64,000 nt of DNA from JAFAXA01 sp963777325 (GCA_963777325.1 CAVZQE010000020.1:248001-312000); one strand, 5' to 3'; counted from the stretch's first letter, positions 8,103 through 17,592 are shown. Notes: generated from the sequence alone by a model not told the origin. Translations and numbers: made by a program.

Positions 8103-9902
8103 ATGCTGGATGATCCGAATCTTCCGCCTGCGGAGCTCGAGCCGGGCGCGATCCCCGAGGCGCCGGAGACGGTGCGGAAGAAGGCCGCCGACCTTCGCTC
8201 CGCGCGCTGGTTCGGCCCCGCGGATCTGCGGTCCTTCGGGCATCGCTCCCGGGCGATGCAGATGGGCTATTCGCCGGAGGAGTGGACGGGCAAGCCGGTG
8301 ATCGCGATCATCAACACCTGGTCCGACCTGCAACCCTGCCACGCCCACTTCAAGCAGCGCGTGGACGACGTCAAGCGCGGCATCCTGATGGCGGGCGGCT
8401 TTCCGGTCGAGCTTCCGGCGCTCTCGGTCTCGGAGAGCTTCGTCAAGCCGACGACCATGATGTATCGCAACATGCTGGCCATGGAGACCGAGGAGCTGCT
8501 GCGCTCGCATCCGGTCGATGGCGCGGTGCTGATGGGCGGCTGCGACAAGACGACGCCCGGATTGCTGCTCGGCGCGACCAGCATGAACATCCCGGCGATC
8601 TACATCCCGGCCGGCCCGATGCTGCGCGGCAACTGGCAGGGCAAGGTGCTCGGCTCCGGCTCCGACAGCTGGAAATACTGGGACGAGCTGCGCGCGGGCA
8701 AGATCACGGACCAGGACTGGCTCGGCGTCGAGGGCGGCATCGCCCGCAGCTACGGCACCTGCATGACCATGGGCACCGCGAGCACCATGACCGCGATCGC
8801 CGAGGCGATCGGCATGGTGCTGCCGGGCGGCTCGTCCGTCCCGGCGGCGGATGCCGGGCATATCCGGCTCTGCTCCGAATCCGGCCGCCGCATCGTCGAG
8901 ATGGTGTGGGAGGATTCGACGCCCCAGAAGATCCAGACGCACGACGCGTTCGAGAACGGCATCGCGGTCGCGATGGCGATGGGCTGCTCGACCAACGCGA
9001 TCATCCACCTGATCGCGCAGGCGCGGCGGGCCGGACAGGAGATCGGCCTCGACGATTTCGAGCGGTTCAGCCGGCAGGTGCCGGTGATCGCCAACGTCCG
9101 CCCGTCCGGCGCCACCTATCTGATGGAGGACTTCTTTTACGCGGGCGGCATCCGCGCGTTGATGGCCCGCATCGCGGACCACCTGCATCTCGACTGCATC
9201 ACGGTCAGCGGCCACACGGTGGGCGAGAATATCGAGGGCGCGAAAGTGTTCAACGAGGACGTGATCCGCTCGACGGACAACCCGGTCTACGGAGAGGGAT
9301 CGCTGGCCGTGCTGAAGGGGAATCTCGCGCCCGATGGCTGCGTCATCAAGCCGGCAGCGATGGACCAGCGGTTCCTCAAGCACTCCGGCCCGGCCGTGGT
9401 CTTCGACGACTACCCCTCGATGAAGAAGGCGGTCGCGGACGAGAACTGGGACATCACGGCCGACCATGTGATGGTGCTGCGCAACGCGGGTCCGCAGGGC
9501 GGCCCGGGCATGCCGGAATGGGGCATGCTGCCGATGCCGACGAAGCTGCTGAAGGAGGGCCACCGCGACATGCTGCGGATGTCGGACGCGCGCATGAGCG
9601 GCACGAGCTACGGCGCCTGCGTGCTGCATATCGCACCCGAGAGCTATGTCGGCGGTCCGCTCGCGCTGCTGCGCACGGGCGACATCGTCTCGATCGACGT
9701 CGAGGCGCGCAGCATCCGCATGGAAGTCTCGGAGGAGGAGCTCGGCCGCCGCCGCGCCGAATGGACCCAGCCGCCCGCCCGCTACGAACGCGGCTACGGC
9801 TGGGTCTTCACGAAGCACATCCAGCAGGCGAACGAGGGAGCCGACTTCGACTTCCTGCGCACCGAGTTCGGCGCGCCCGTCGGCGAACCCGCGATCTACT
9901 GA
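8103..9902 (+). CDS. IlvD/Edd family sugar-acid dehydratase
   Basis: A 599-residue member of the dihydroxyacid/6-phosphogluconate dehydratase family, which removes water from an aldonic acid to give a 2-keto-3-deoxy acid. The three cysteines expected to hold the iron-sulfur cluster are in TWSDLQPCHAHF, MGGCDKTTPG and SYGTCMTMGTAST. ITVSGHTVGEN, LRNAGPQGGPGMPEWGMLP and MSDARMSGTSYG are the C-terminal family blocks. The N-terminal style (ARWFGPADLRSFGHRSRAMQ) resembles L-arabinonate and related pentonate dehydratases more than IlvD. ATG 8103 is preferred because AAGGGA lies eight bases upstream. No other sugar-acid gene is adjacent, so the exact substrate (arabinonate, xylonate, galactonate or another) is open. 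Confidence 0.88.
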   Translation: MLDDPNLPPAELEPGAIPEAPETVRKKAADLRSARWFGPADLRSFGHRSRAMQMGYSPEEWTGKPVIAIINTWSDLQPCHAHFKQRVDDVKRGILMAGGFPVELPALSVSESFVKPTTMMYRNMLAMETEELLRSHPVDGAVLMGGCDKTTPGLLLGATSMNIPAIYIPAGPMLRGNWQGKVLGSGSDSWKYWDELRAGKITDQDWLGVEGGIARSYGTCMTMGTASTMTAIAEAIGMVLPGGSSVPAADAGHIRLCSESGRRIVEMVWEDSTPQKIQTHDAFENGIAVAMAMGCSTNAIIHLIAQARRAGQEIGLDDFERFSRQVPVIANVRPSGATYLMEDFFYAGGIRALMARIADHLHLDCITVSGHTVGENIEGAKVFNEDVIRSTDNPVYGEGSLAVLKGNLAPDGCVIKPAAMDQRFLKHSGPAVVFDDYPSMKKAVADENWDITADHVMVLRNAGPQGGPGMPEWGMLPMPTKLLKEGHRDMLRMSDARMSGTSYGACVLHIAPESYVGGPLALLRTGDIVSIDVEARSIRMEVSEEELGRRRAEWTQPPARYERGYGWVFTKHIQQANEGADFDFLRTEFGAPVGEPAIY

Positions 9903-9938
9903 CGGGGTCCGCCAGACCGCCGCTTCGCCGCGGCTCCA

Positions 9939-9974
9939 GGTTCAGCGCCGGCGCGTGCCGTCCGGCGCTGAACC
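9939..9974. terminator. Strong hairpin between the dehydratase and tRNA-Val
   Basis: Thirteen-base perfect arms (GGTTCAGCGCCGG and CCGGCGCTGAACC) flank a ten-base loop. It lies 37 bases after the dehydratase stop and 26 bases beyond the 3' end of the convergent tRNA gene, so it could terminate transcription from both sides. No T-run follows on either strand, so intrinsic termination is likely but not proven. Confidence 0.6.
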
Positions 9975-9999
9975 GTCCGCGATGGCGTAATGGGGAAAG

Positions 10000-10074
10000 T
10001 GGTGGGCGCGACAGGGATCGAACCTGTGACCCCCACCGTGTCAAGGTGGTGCTCTTCCGCTGAGCTACGCGCCC
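10000..10074 (-). tRNA. tRNA-Val (anticodon GAC), CCA encoded
   Basis: On the minus strand the acceptor GGGCGCG at 10074-10068 pairs with CGCGCCC, followed by discriminator A and an encoded CCA at 10002-10000. The D arm contains AGCTCAGCGGAAGAGC. The anticodon stem CCACC/GGTGG encloses the loop TTGACAC, giving anticodon GAC (valine, GUC and GUU codons). The T arm is ACAGGTTCGATCCCTGT. All four stems pair. It is a single tRNA with no neighbouring tRNA genes. Confidence 0.97.
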
Positions 10075-10195
10075 ACATCCCTCGTGAGTGGCCGGTGTCT
10101 CTATAGAACCGGGCCGGACCGTGCAACCCCGGCCCGATCGCCGGCAGCGGCAAGGGAAGTGACATTCGCCGTCGCTGCCGCTTCAATGATGCGCC

Positions 10196-11107
10196 ATGGA
10201 CATACCATTTCCGGACACGGCGGCTAGGGCCGATGCACCCTTCGTCCTCGTCCGCCCTCCGCGCCAGACGACGCCCCTCGTCTTCGCGTCCGCGCATTCC
10301 GGCCGCGCCTACGCTTCGGACTTCCTGCGCCTGTCGCGCCTGGACGCGCTCGAACTGCGCCGCAGCGAGGACAGCTTCGTCGAGGAGCTGTTCGCGGGAG
10401 CGCCCGCCATCGGTGCGCCGCTGCTCGCCGCCACCTTCCCCCGCTCCTTCTGCGATGCGAATCGGGAGCCTTGGGAACTCGATCCCGCCATGTTCGAAGG
10501 CGAACTGCCGCCCTGGGTCAACACGACCAGTCCCCGCGTCGGCGCGGGACTTGGCATGATCGCCCGGGTCGTCTCGTCGGGGGAGCCGATCTACCGGGCG
10601 AAGCTGCCCTTTGCCGAGGCGGAGCGCCGGGTCCGGGAGTTCTGGACCCCGTTCCACGGCGCGCTCGGGTCTCTTGTCGCCGAGACCAAGCGCAGCTTTG
10701 GCGCCTGCCTCCTGATCGACTGCCACTCGATGCCGGCCAACAGCTGCGCGGCCCGCCGTCCGTCCTTTTGGGACTCGGTGGCGCCGGCCCCCGGCGTCGA
10801 CGTCGTTCTCGGCGACGCGCATGGAACGGCGTGCGCGTCGCGCGTCTCGGGCTGGATCGAGCGGGCGCTCGAGGAGATCGGATACAAGGTGCGCCGCAAC
10901 GATCCCTATGCGGGCGGCTATATCACCCGCCACTACGGCCGCCCGCGCGACGCGGTTCACGCCCTGCAGATCGAGATCAACCGTGGCCTCTACATGGATG
11001 AAGCCAGCATAATCCCGCATGCCGGGTTCGGGCATGTGCGGGAGGATGTCTCGCGGCTGATCGCGGGCCTCGCCGAACACGCGCCGGACTTGATCGGCGG
11101 CGGATGA
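10196..11107 (+). CDS. N-formylglutamate amidohydrolase family protein
   Basis: A 303-residue member of the N-formylglutamate deformylase (FGase) family, zinc-dependent hydrolases related to carboxypeptidases. FASAHSGRAYAS near residues 30-41 and LLIDCHSMPAN near residue 178 carry the His-Ser metal-binding signatures. EINRGLYMDEA near residue 260 is the usual C-terminal block. In histidine degradation the enzyme would hydrolyse N-formyl-L-glutamate to glutamate and formate. No other hut gene is present, so the substrate assignment rests on family only. The first ATG (10196) fits the family length. Confidence 0.88.
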   Translation: MDIPFPDTAARADAPFVLVRPPRQTTPLVFASAHSGRAYASDFLRLSRLDALELRRSEDSFVEELFAGAPAIGAPLLAATFPRSFCDANREPWELDPAMFEGELPPWVNTTSPRVGAGLGMIARVVSSGEPIYRAKLPFAEAERRVREFWTPFHGALGSLVAETKRSFGACLLIDCHSMPANSCAARRPSFWDSVAPAPGVDVVLGDAHGTACASRVSGWIERALEEIGYKVRRNDPYAGGYITRHYGRPRDAVHALQIEINRGLYMDEASIIPHAGFGHVREDVSRLIAGLAEHAPDLIGGG

Positions 11108-11113
11108 AAAAAT

Positions 11114-11138
11114 GGCGGGACCGAAGACCGGCCCCGCC
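11114..11138. terminator. Possible terminator hairpin after the amidohydrolase
   Basis: GGCGGGACC at 11114-11122 and GGCCCCGCC at 11130-11138 form a nine-base stem with one A-C mismatch around a seven-base loop, seven bases after the stop. Only a short AAGTTTA follows, without a T-run. The stem sits directly before the GTTTAGGGAGGAAACG element at 11141-11156. Confidence 0.4.
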
Positions 11139-11349
11139 AAGTTTAGGGAGGAAACGTCCAAGAAGCAGAAACGGACCGGAATCCGTTGCTGCGATGCACA
11201 AGATAGCGCCGCCGAGCTTGTCCTTCAACATGAATCTCGAGCCGGGGCAGGACAAAACCGGGGCGGAGTTGTTCCTCCCGGACACGAAGCCGCGAGAAGA
11301 CGCGGGCCAGCCAAGACTCCGCTAACCGTCTGCTTCATAGGGTGGGGCG

Positions 11350-12195
11350 ATGCGCATCCTGCGGCCGGCTCTCATCCTCCTCTTTATGATTTCCTGGCGC
11401 GGGCATTCGCAGGCGGGGGGTCTTGCATTCGGCCAGCCGCCGGGCCTGCTGTGCCGGGCCGCGATCGCCGCGGTCGAACGCACCGCGCGGATGCCGGATC
11501 ACCTGCTTGCCGCAATCGGGCGGGTCGAGAGCGGGCGCCCGGACGGAGGGAGCGGAGAATGGCACCCGTGGCCCTGGACCATCAATGCCGAAGGCCAGGG
11601 CGCCTTTTTCGAGAGCAAGGCGGAGGCGATCGCCGCCGTGCGGGCGTTGCAGGCGCGGGGCGTTCGGTCGATCGACGTCGGCTGCATGCAGGTCAACCTG
11701 ATGCATCACCCTGACGCCTTCGCCTCGCTGGAGCAGGCGTTCGACCCGCCTGCCAACGTCGCCTATGCCGCCCGCTTCCTCACGAGCCTGTTCGGTCAGA
11801 CCAAGTCCTGGCCGAAGGCGGCCGCCCTCTACCACTCGGCGACACAAGAGCTCGGCGACGCATATCGGCGTCAGGTCGAGGCCGCCTGGTCGGGCGAAAG
11901 CCGGCGCCAGCAGGAGGCCAGCCGCACGGCCGGTCTCGGGCTGACCGCCGCCGACCCGCTGCGCGCCTGGGCGGCCGCCCTGCCCGCCGCGCCCTCCAAT
12001 CGCGTCGCCGTGGTCATGCCCCCGAACCCGAGACACGCCATCCGAATCATCCCCATCAATACCACAGGAAATGCCGCCGCTGCGCGGATGAGCAACGCCG
12101 CGGGCGCTCCGTGGACGGCGCAGGGGCGGGGACTCGAGGCTTACCGGGCCGCCCCGGTCGCCATGATCGTGCGCCCGCTTCGGCGCGGCGGCTGA
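11350..12195 (+). CDS. Periplasmic lytic transglycosylase (SLT domain)
   Basis: The 281-residue protein begins with a signal peptide (MRILRPALILLFMISWRGHSQA). A goose-lysozyme-like SLT domain follows at about residues 45-180. HLLAAIGRVESGRPDG supplies the catalytic Glu60, SIDVGCMQVNLMHHP is the conserved GxMQVN block, and YHSATQELGDAYRRQVEAAW closes the domain. It cleaves the MurNAc-GlcNAc bond of peptidoglycan with anhydro-sugar formation. The C-terminal 90 residues are proline- and alanine-rich without a recognisable domain. Small single-domain SLT proteins often serve secretion or pilus assembly by opening the wall locally. No such apparatus is adjacent, though gspIJK lie 6 kb away. Confidence 0.85.
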   Translation: MRILRPALILLFMISWRGHSQAGGLAFGQPPGLLCRAAIAAVERTARMPDHLLAAIGRVESGRPDGGSGEWHPWPWTINAEGQGAFFESKAEAIAAVRALQARGVRSIDVGCMQVNLMHHPDAFASLEQAFDPPANVAYAARFLTSLFGQTKSWPKAAALYHSATQELGDAYRRQVEAAWSGESRRQQEASRTAGLGLTAADPLRAWAAALPAAPSNRVAVVMPPNPRHAIRIIPINTTGNAAAARMSNAAGAPWTAQGRGLEAYRAAPVAMIVRPLRRGG

Positions 12196-12304
12196 CGCGT
12201 GCCGCCCGATCGCGTGACCTAACCTTCATGTCACGTTGAACAACCAGACAGCCGGACGCAGTATCCTGCATCGGTGGCGCGTCCTGCGCCGTAGGGTCCA
12301 GCGC

Positions 12305-13480
12305 ATGAACGGATCGACGGAAAGCCGGGCTGGACGGCGCCGCCCTGCTGGGTGGAGGGCCGCCGTGTTCGTCCTCGGCTGCATGGCTCCGCTCGCGTCG
12401 GCCCGGGCCGACACCTCGCCGCCCGGCGTCCCTGTCACGGTCGCGACCTCCACGCGGCAGGACGTGCCGGTCTATCTGGATGGCATCGGCACCGTTCAGG
12501 CCTTCTACTCGGTCCTGATCCGGGCGCGCGTGGACGGCACCTTGCAGCAATTCGTGCCCAAGGAGGGACAGCTCGTTCACAAGAACGACCTGATCGCGGT
12601 GATCGACCCCCGCCCGTATCAGGCGATCCTGAGCGGCGCGATGGCCAAGAAGGCGCAGGACGAGGCGCAGGTGAGCAACGCCCGCCGTGATCTCGGGCGG
12701 TATTCCTCGCTCGCGCAGAGCCAGTTCGCCTCCCGCCAGCAGGTGGACACGCAAAAGGCGTCCGTCGATCAGTATACCGCCGCCATCGAGGGGGATCAGG
12801 CGGCGATCGAGGCGGCCCAGCTCAACCTGAGCTTCTGCTACATCACTTCGCCGATCGACGGCCGGGTCGGGCTGCGCCTGGTCGATCCGGGCAATCTCGT
12901 CCATGCCGGCGACCAGGGCGGCATCGTCACGATCACCCAGCTTCAGCCGATCTCGGTCGTGTTCACCTTGCCGCAGGCGCTCCTGCCCCGGATCGCCGAC
13001 GCGATGGCCAGCCGCAAGCTGCCGGTGCAGGCACTGTCCTCGGACACGAATCAGGTGCTCGACACCGGCGAGTTGCTGACCCCGGACAACGCAATCGATC
13101 CGGCGACGGGCACGATCCGCCTCAAGGCGACGTTCCCGAACGAAGCTGGCCGGCTCTGGCCCGGACAGTTCGTGGATGCGCGCCTTCTGATCGACACGAA
13201 ACGCGACGCGATCACGGTTCCGGATGCGGCGATCCAGCACGGTCCGGACGCTCTCTTCGTCTATACCGTAGCGCCCGATCAGACGGTCGCGCGCCAGAAC
13301 GTCACGGTTGATTTACAGACCGGCGGCATCGCGGTCGTCTCGAAAGGTCTGTCGGATGGAGAAACCGTGGTGGTGAACGGACAATCCCGCTTGCAGCCGG
13401 GCACGCGGGTCGCGGTTCATCGGCAGGCGCAATCCGGCGAGGCGGCCACGGCCAGCGCCGCGCCCTCGCCGGGCGGCTGA
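12305..13480 (+). CDS. RND efflux periplasmic adaptor subunit (MdtA-like)
   Basis: A 391-residue membrane-fusion protein of a tripartite RND pump. A signal peptide (AAVFVLGCMAPLASARA) is followed by the split biotinyl-lipoyl domain (VLIRARVDGTLQQFVPKEGQ and YITSPIDGRVGLRLVDPGN), with the alpha-helical hairpin between them. The beta-barrel domain (IDPATGTIRLKATFPNEAG) and membrane-proximal domain follow. ATG 12305 is preferred over the upstream in-frame start at 12236 because it leads directly into the charged region before the signal peptide. It lies 22 bases before the permease gene. MdtA-like adaptors usually export drugs, detergents or bile-type compounds. No outer-membrane factor gene is adjacent. 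Confidence 0.92.
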   Translation: MNGSTESRAGRRRPAGWRAAVFVLGCMAPLASARADTSPPGVPVTVATSTRQDVPVYLDGIGTVQAFYSVLIRARVDGTLQQFVPKEGQLVHKNDLIAVIDPRPYQAILSGAMAKKAQDEAQVSNARRDLGRYSSLAQSQFASRQQVDTQKASVDQYTAAIEGDQAAIEAAQLNLSFCYITSPIDGRVGLRLVDPGNLVHAGDQGGIVTITQLQPISVVFTLPQALLPRIADAMASRKLPVQALSSDTNQVLDTGELLTPDNAIDPATGTIRLKATFPNEAGRLWPGQFVDARLLIDTKRDAITVPDAAIQHGPDALFVYTVAPDQTVARQNVTVDLQTGGIAVVSKGLSDGETVVVNGQSRLQPGTRVAVHRQAQSGEAATASAAPSPGG

Positions 13481-13502
13481 TCGGGAAGGACGGCAGAACG
13501 CC

Positions 13503-16500
13503 ATGAGCATCTCGACGCCGTTCATCCGCCGGCCGGTGGCGACCTCGCTGCTGATGGCGGCCCTGGTGCTCGTCGGAATCGCCGCCTATCCCTTCCTGCC
13601 CGTCGCCCCCCTGCCCCGGGTGGACTTCCCGACGATCGTGGTGACGGGCAAGTTTCCCGGCGCCAGCCCGGAAACGATGGCGAGCACGGTCGCCCAGCCG
13701 CTCGAGTACCAGCTCGCCCAAATCCCCGGCGTCTCGCAGATGACGTCCATCAGCGTGCTCGGGCAGACCCAGGTCACGGTGCAGTTCGACCTCGACCGCA
13801 ACATCGACGCGGCCGCCGGCGACGTCCAGGCGGCCATCAACGCCGCCGGCGGCCAGCTGCCCAAGGCCCTGCCGAGCCCGCCCACCTACCGCAAGGTGAA
13901 CCCGGCGGACAGCCCGATCCTCATCCTCGCCGTGCAGTCGGACGACATGCCGCTCATCGACGTCGATGACTACGCGGACAACATTTTGTCGCAGCAATTG
14001 TCGCAGGTGCTCGGCGTTTCGCAAGTGCTGATCGGCGGCGAGCAGAAGCGGGCGGTGCGCGTGCAGGTCGATCCGGCCAAGCTCGCCGCGATGGGCATGA
14101 CGCTCGAGGACGTGCGCCTCGCCCTGGTCAACGCGACGGTGGACAGCCCCAAGGGGTCGATCGACGGCGACCGCCGCGCGTACGCGATCTACGCCAACGA
14201 CCAGCTCACCAAGGCGTCCGAATACGAGAATGTCGTCCTCGCCTACCGCAACGGCGCGCCGGTCCGGGTGCGCGACATCGGACGGGCCGTCGATGGGCCG
14301 GAGAACCGCGAGCTCGCCGGCTGGCAGAGCGGCCATCGCGGCATCCAGCTGCTGATCTTCAAGCAGCCGGGGGCCAACGTCATCGACACGGTCGAGCGGA
14401 TCAAGGCGGCGCTGCCGCATCTCGAAGCCGCGATCCCGCCTTCGGTCCATGTCAGCATCGTGATGGACCGCACGCTCACCATCCGCGCCTCCGTGGAGGA
14501 TGTGCAGATCACGCTGCTGATCTCCGTCGCCCTCGTCGTCATGGTAATCTTCGTCTTCCTCCGCAGCTTCTGGGCGACGGTCATCCCGAGCGTCACGGTG
14601 CCGGTGGCGCTGATCTGCAGCCTCGCGGTCATGTACCTGCTCGGCTTCAGCCTCGACAATCTGTCGCTGATGGCCCTCACGATCGCGGTCGGCTTCGTCG
14701 TCGACGACGCGATCGTGATGCTGGAGAACATCTATCGCCACATCGAGGACGGGCAGACCCCGATGGAGGCCGCGATCCTCGGCGCGGGCGAGATCGGCTT
14801 CACGATCGTCTCGATCAGCCTGTCGCTGATCGCCGTCTTCATTCCGCTGCTGCTGATGAGCGGCATTGTCGGGCGATTGTTCCGGGAGTTCGCGCTGACC
14901 GTGACCATCGCGGTCGCGATCTCCGCCGTGGTCTCGCTCACGCTGACGCCCATGATGTGCTCGCGCTTCCTGAAGGAGCAAGACAGCCGGCACGGACGGC
15001 TGTACCGGCTGGTCGAGGCGATGTTCGACGGCCTGCTCGCCTTCTACCGGCGCACGCTCGACATCGCGCTCCGGTTCCAGTTCCTGACGCTGCTGGTTTT
15101 TCTCGCCACGCTGGCCCTGACCGCGTTCCTCTACGTCTATATCCCGAAAGGCTTCTTCCCGGACCAGGATACGGGCGTGGTCATGGGCGTCACCGAGGGC
15201 GCGCAGGATGTCTCGTTTGCGGAGATGTCGCGCCTGCAGATGAAGCTGAACGACGTGGTCGGAGCCGACCCCGACGTTTCGGGCTACTCCTCGACGGTGG
15301 GCGCGGGGATCGGCGGTCAGACCGGCAATAACGGCCGCATCTACATCGCGCTGAAGCCCTGGGCGGACCGCACGGGCGGCTCGGCGCAGGATTTCATCAA
15401 CCGCATCCGTCCGAAACTCCAGGGCGTCGAAGGCGCGACCCTGAACCTGCAGCCGGCCCAGGACATCCGGGTCGGCGCCCGCCTCTCCAAGACCCAATAT
15501 CAATACACGCTGCAGGATCCGGATCTGCACGAACTCTACGAGTGGGCGCCCAAAATCCTGGACGCGATGCAGAAGATCCCGCTCCTGCGCGACGTCGCGA
15601 CCGATCAGCAGATGTCGGGCACGACGGCGACCATCACCATCGACCGCGACCAGGCGGCGCGCTTCGGCATCCAGCCGCAAGCGATCGACGACACGCTGTA
15701 CGACGCCTTTGGCCAGCGCCAGATTACCCAGTATTTCACCCAAACCAACTCGTATCACCTGATCCTGGAAGTGCCGCCCGGCGAGCAGGGCAGGATCGCG
15801 ACCCTAAACAAGCTCTACGTCAAATCGGCGTCGGGGCAGGCGGTGCCGCTCTCCACTTTCGTGCATATCGACACGGCGCCGGTGCAGCCGCTCTCGATCA
15901 GCCACCAGAGCCAGTTTCCGGCGGTGACGCTGTCGTTCAACCTGGCTCCCGGCGCCTCGCTCGGCGCGGCGACCGAGGCGATCCAGCAGGCCGTCGCCAA
16001 AATGGGCATTCCGAATTCGCTGAGCGGAAGCTTCCAGGGAACCGCCCAGGCCTTCCAGTCCTCGCTATCGAGCCAGCCCTATTTGATCGCCGCCGCGCTA
16101 GTTACCGTCTACATCATCCTCGGCATCCTGTACGAGAGCTACATCCTGCCGCTGACGATCCTCTCGACCCTGCCGTCCGCCGGCGTCGGGGCGCTGCTGA
16201 TCCTGCTCGTCGCCGGCTACGACCTCTCGGTCATCGCGCTGATCGGGCTGATCCTGCTGATCGGCATCGTCAAGAAGAACGGCATCATGATGGTGGATTT
16301 CGCGATTTCGGCCGAGCGCCGGGACGGCGAGACGCCGCTGAACGCCATCCGGCAAGCGTGCCTGCTCCGCTTCCGGCCGATCCTGATGACGACGATGGCC
16401 GCCATGCTGAGCGGGGTGCCGCTGATGCTCGGCTCGGGGGCGGGATCGGAGTTCCGCAAGCCGCTCGGCTTCGCGATGGTCGGGGGGCTGCTGTTCAGCC

Positions 16501-16628
16501 AGGTGCTGACGCTCTACACGACGCCAGTGATCTATCTCTACCTCGACCGCTTGCAGCAGCGGCTGGCGCCGAAGCGATCGCGCATGCCAGCGCTCGCGTC
16601 CAAGATGGGTGGCGCGACGGCGGACTGA
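13503..16628 (+). CDS. RND efflux permease (MdtB/MdtC-like, HAE1 family)
   Basis: This 1041-residue inner-membrane proton/drug antiporter is full length. It starts with the standard MSISTPFIRRPVATSLLMAA and twelve membrane segments can be placed, with two large periplasmic loops after segments 1 and 7. GFVVDDAIVMLENIYRHIE carries the paired aspartates of the proton relay in segment 4. The second-half equivalent (LIGIVKKNGIMMVDFA) and the conserved FRPILMTTMAAM block are present. Sequence character is closer to MdtB/MdtC than AcrB, and only one permease gene is present, so it may work as a homotrimer. It follows the adaptor by 22 bases in one operon. No local repressor gene is seen. Confidence 0.95.
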   Translation: MSISTPFIRRPVATSLLMAALVLVGIAAYPFLPVAPLPRVDFPTIVVTGKFPGASPETMASTVAQPLEYQLAQIPGVSQMTSISVLGQTQVTVQFDLDRNIDAAAGDVQAAINAAGGQLPKALPSPPTYRKVNPADSPILILAVQSDDMPLIDVDDYADNILSQQLSQVLGVSQVLIGGEQKRAVRVQVDPAKLAAMGMTLEDVRLALVNATVDSPKGSIDGDRRAYAIYANDQLTKASEYENVVLAYRNGAPVRVRDIGRAVDGPENRELAGWQSGHRGIQLLIFKQPGANVIDTVERIKAALPHLEAAIPPSVHVSIVMDRTLTIRASVEDVQITLLISVALVVMVIFVFLRSFWATVIPSVTVPVALICSLAVMYLLGFSLDNLSLMALTIAVGFVVDDAIVMLENIYRHIEDGQTPMEAAILGAGEIGFTIVSISLSLIAVFIPLLLMSGIVGRLFREFALTVTIAVAISAVVSLTLTPMMCSRFLKEQDSRHGRLYRLVEAMFDGLLAFYRRTLDIALRFQFLTLLVFLATLALTAFLYVYIPKGFFPDQDTGVVMGVTEGAQDVSFAEMSRLQMKLNDVVGADPDVSGYSSTVGAGIGGQTGNNGRIYIALKPWADRTGGSAQDFINRIRPKLQGVEGATLNLQPAQDIRVGARLSKTQYQYTLQDPDLHELYEWAPKILDAMQKIPLLRDVATDQQMSGTTATITIDRDQAARFGIQPQAIDDTLYDAFGQRQITQYFTQTNSYHLILEVPPGEQGRIATLNKLYVKSASGQAVPLSTFVHIDTAPVQPLSISHQSQFPAVTLSFNLAPGASLGAATEAIQQAVAKMGIPNSLSGSFQGTAQAFQSSLSSQPYLIAAALVTVYIILGILYESYILPLTILSTLPSAGVGALLILLVAGYDLSVIALIGLILLIGIVKKNGIMMVDFAISAERRDGETPLNAIRQACLLRFRPILMTTMAAMLSGVPLMLGSGAGSEFRKPLGFAMVGGLLFSQVLTLYTTPVIYLYLDRLQQRLAPKRSRMPALASKMGGATAD

Positions 16629-16781
16629 GCTGTGGGCGGCAACCGGCGCTGCGGCGGCCGCGTTCACGGGCGCTATGGACGCCACCGCCAACGATTTCCG
16701 CCGGCCGGACCGCGCGCGCGACCCGACCGCTTCCGTCGCGGCGGCGGCGCGTTCACCGTGGCACGGATCGCCCGAAGGCGC

Positions 16782-17525
16782 ATGAGCCGTGCGGCCGACG
16801 TCCACACCCACATGCGCGCGCTGCCGTTCGCCGGGTACGACACGATCACCGGCGGCGGCCCCGCGCTGATCCTGGCCCCGCACCCGGACGACGAGAGCCT
16901 CGGCTGCGGCGGCCTGATCGCCCAAGCCTGCCGGCTGGGGCGGGAAGTCACGGTCGCCATCGTGACAGACGGCACCGGCTCGCATCCGCGCTCGCGTCTC
17001 TATCCCCCGGACCGGCTCGGGGCGCTGCGCAAGCAGGAGGCGCGGGCCGCCGTCGCCGCGCTCGGCCTCGCGCCGGACCGGCTACTGTTCCTCGGCCTGC
17101 GCGACACGGCCTCGCCGCATCCCGGCGTGGATGAACCCGCGTTTTCGGAGGCAGCCGCGCTTGTTGCGGCGCTCGCCGGGCGATTGCGGGCCCGGGCCAT
17201 CCTGACAACGTGGGAGCACGACCCGCACGGCGACCATGTCTCCGCGAACCGGCTGGGCGCGGCGGCGGCGCGGGCGACGGGCGCGCGCCTGCTCTCCTAC
17301 CCCGTCTGGGGTTGGACCCTTTCCGGCGATTACAGCCTCCCGGATGCGCTTCCTTCGGGCTACCGGCTCGACATCGGCCTCGAACTGGCGGCGAAGCGCC
17401 GCGCCATCGCAGCCCACGTCTCGCAGACGACGCGCCTGATCGCGGACGACCCCGGCGGCTTCGTCATGCCGGCCGGTTTCCGCGCCCTGTTCGAACGACC
17501 GTTCGAGGTGTTCCTGACCGGATAG
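16782..17525 (+). CDS. PIG-L family N-acetylglucosaminyl deacetylase-like protein
   Basis: The 247-residue protein has the zinc site of PIG-L/LmbE deacetylases: LILAPHPDDESLGCGG near residues 28-43 (His, Asp, Asp) and WEHDPHGDHVSANRLG near residue 145 supplying the third ligand and catalytic histidines. These enzymes remove the acetyl group from N-acetylglucosamine in small-thiol, GPI-like or antibiotic glycosides. ATG 16782, with AAGG six bases before it, is preferred over upstream in-frame starts whose translation is low-complexity arginine. It follows the permease by about 150 bases and converges on the small lipoprotein gene. Its partner pathway is not obvious here; the 1-6 kb glycoconjugate cluster is the nearest candidate. 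Confidence 0.85.
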   Translation: MSRAADVHTHMRALPFAGYDTITGGGPALILAPHPDDESLGCGGLIAQACRLGREVTVAIVTDGTGSHPRSRLYPPDRLGALRKQEARAAVAALGLAPDRLLFLGLRDTASPHPGVDEPAFSEAAALVAALAGRLRARAILTTWEHDPHGDHVSANRLGAAAARATGARLLSYPVWGWTLSGDYSLPDALPSGYRLDIGLELAAKRRAIAAHVSQTTRLIADDPGGFVMPAGFRALFERPFEVFLTG

Positions 17526-17592
17526 GTCAGGGCAGCGCCGGGCTTTCCGCTCTCTCCCAAATCGCCCGAACGGCGGCGCCGCGGTCCGACCG

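Noticed and set aside
16782..17525. PIG-L deacetylase as part of the RND efflux operon
   Set aside because: About 150 bases separate it from the permease and there is no functional link; co-transcription cannot be judged from sequence.
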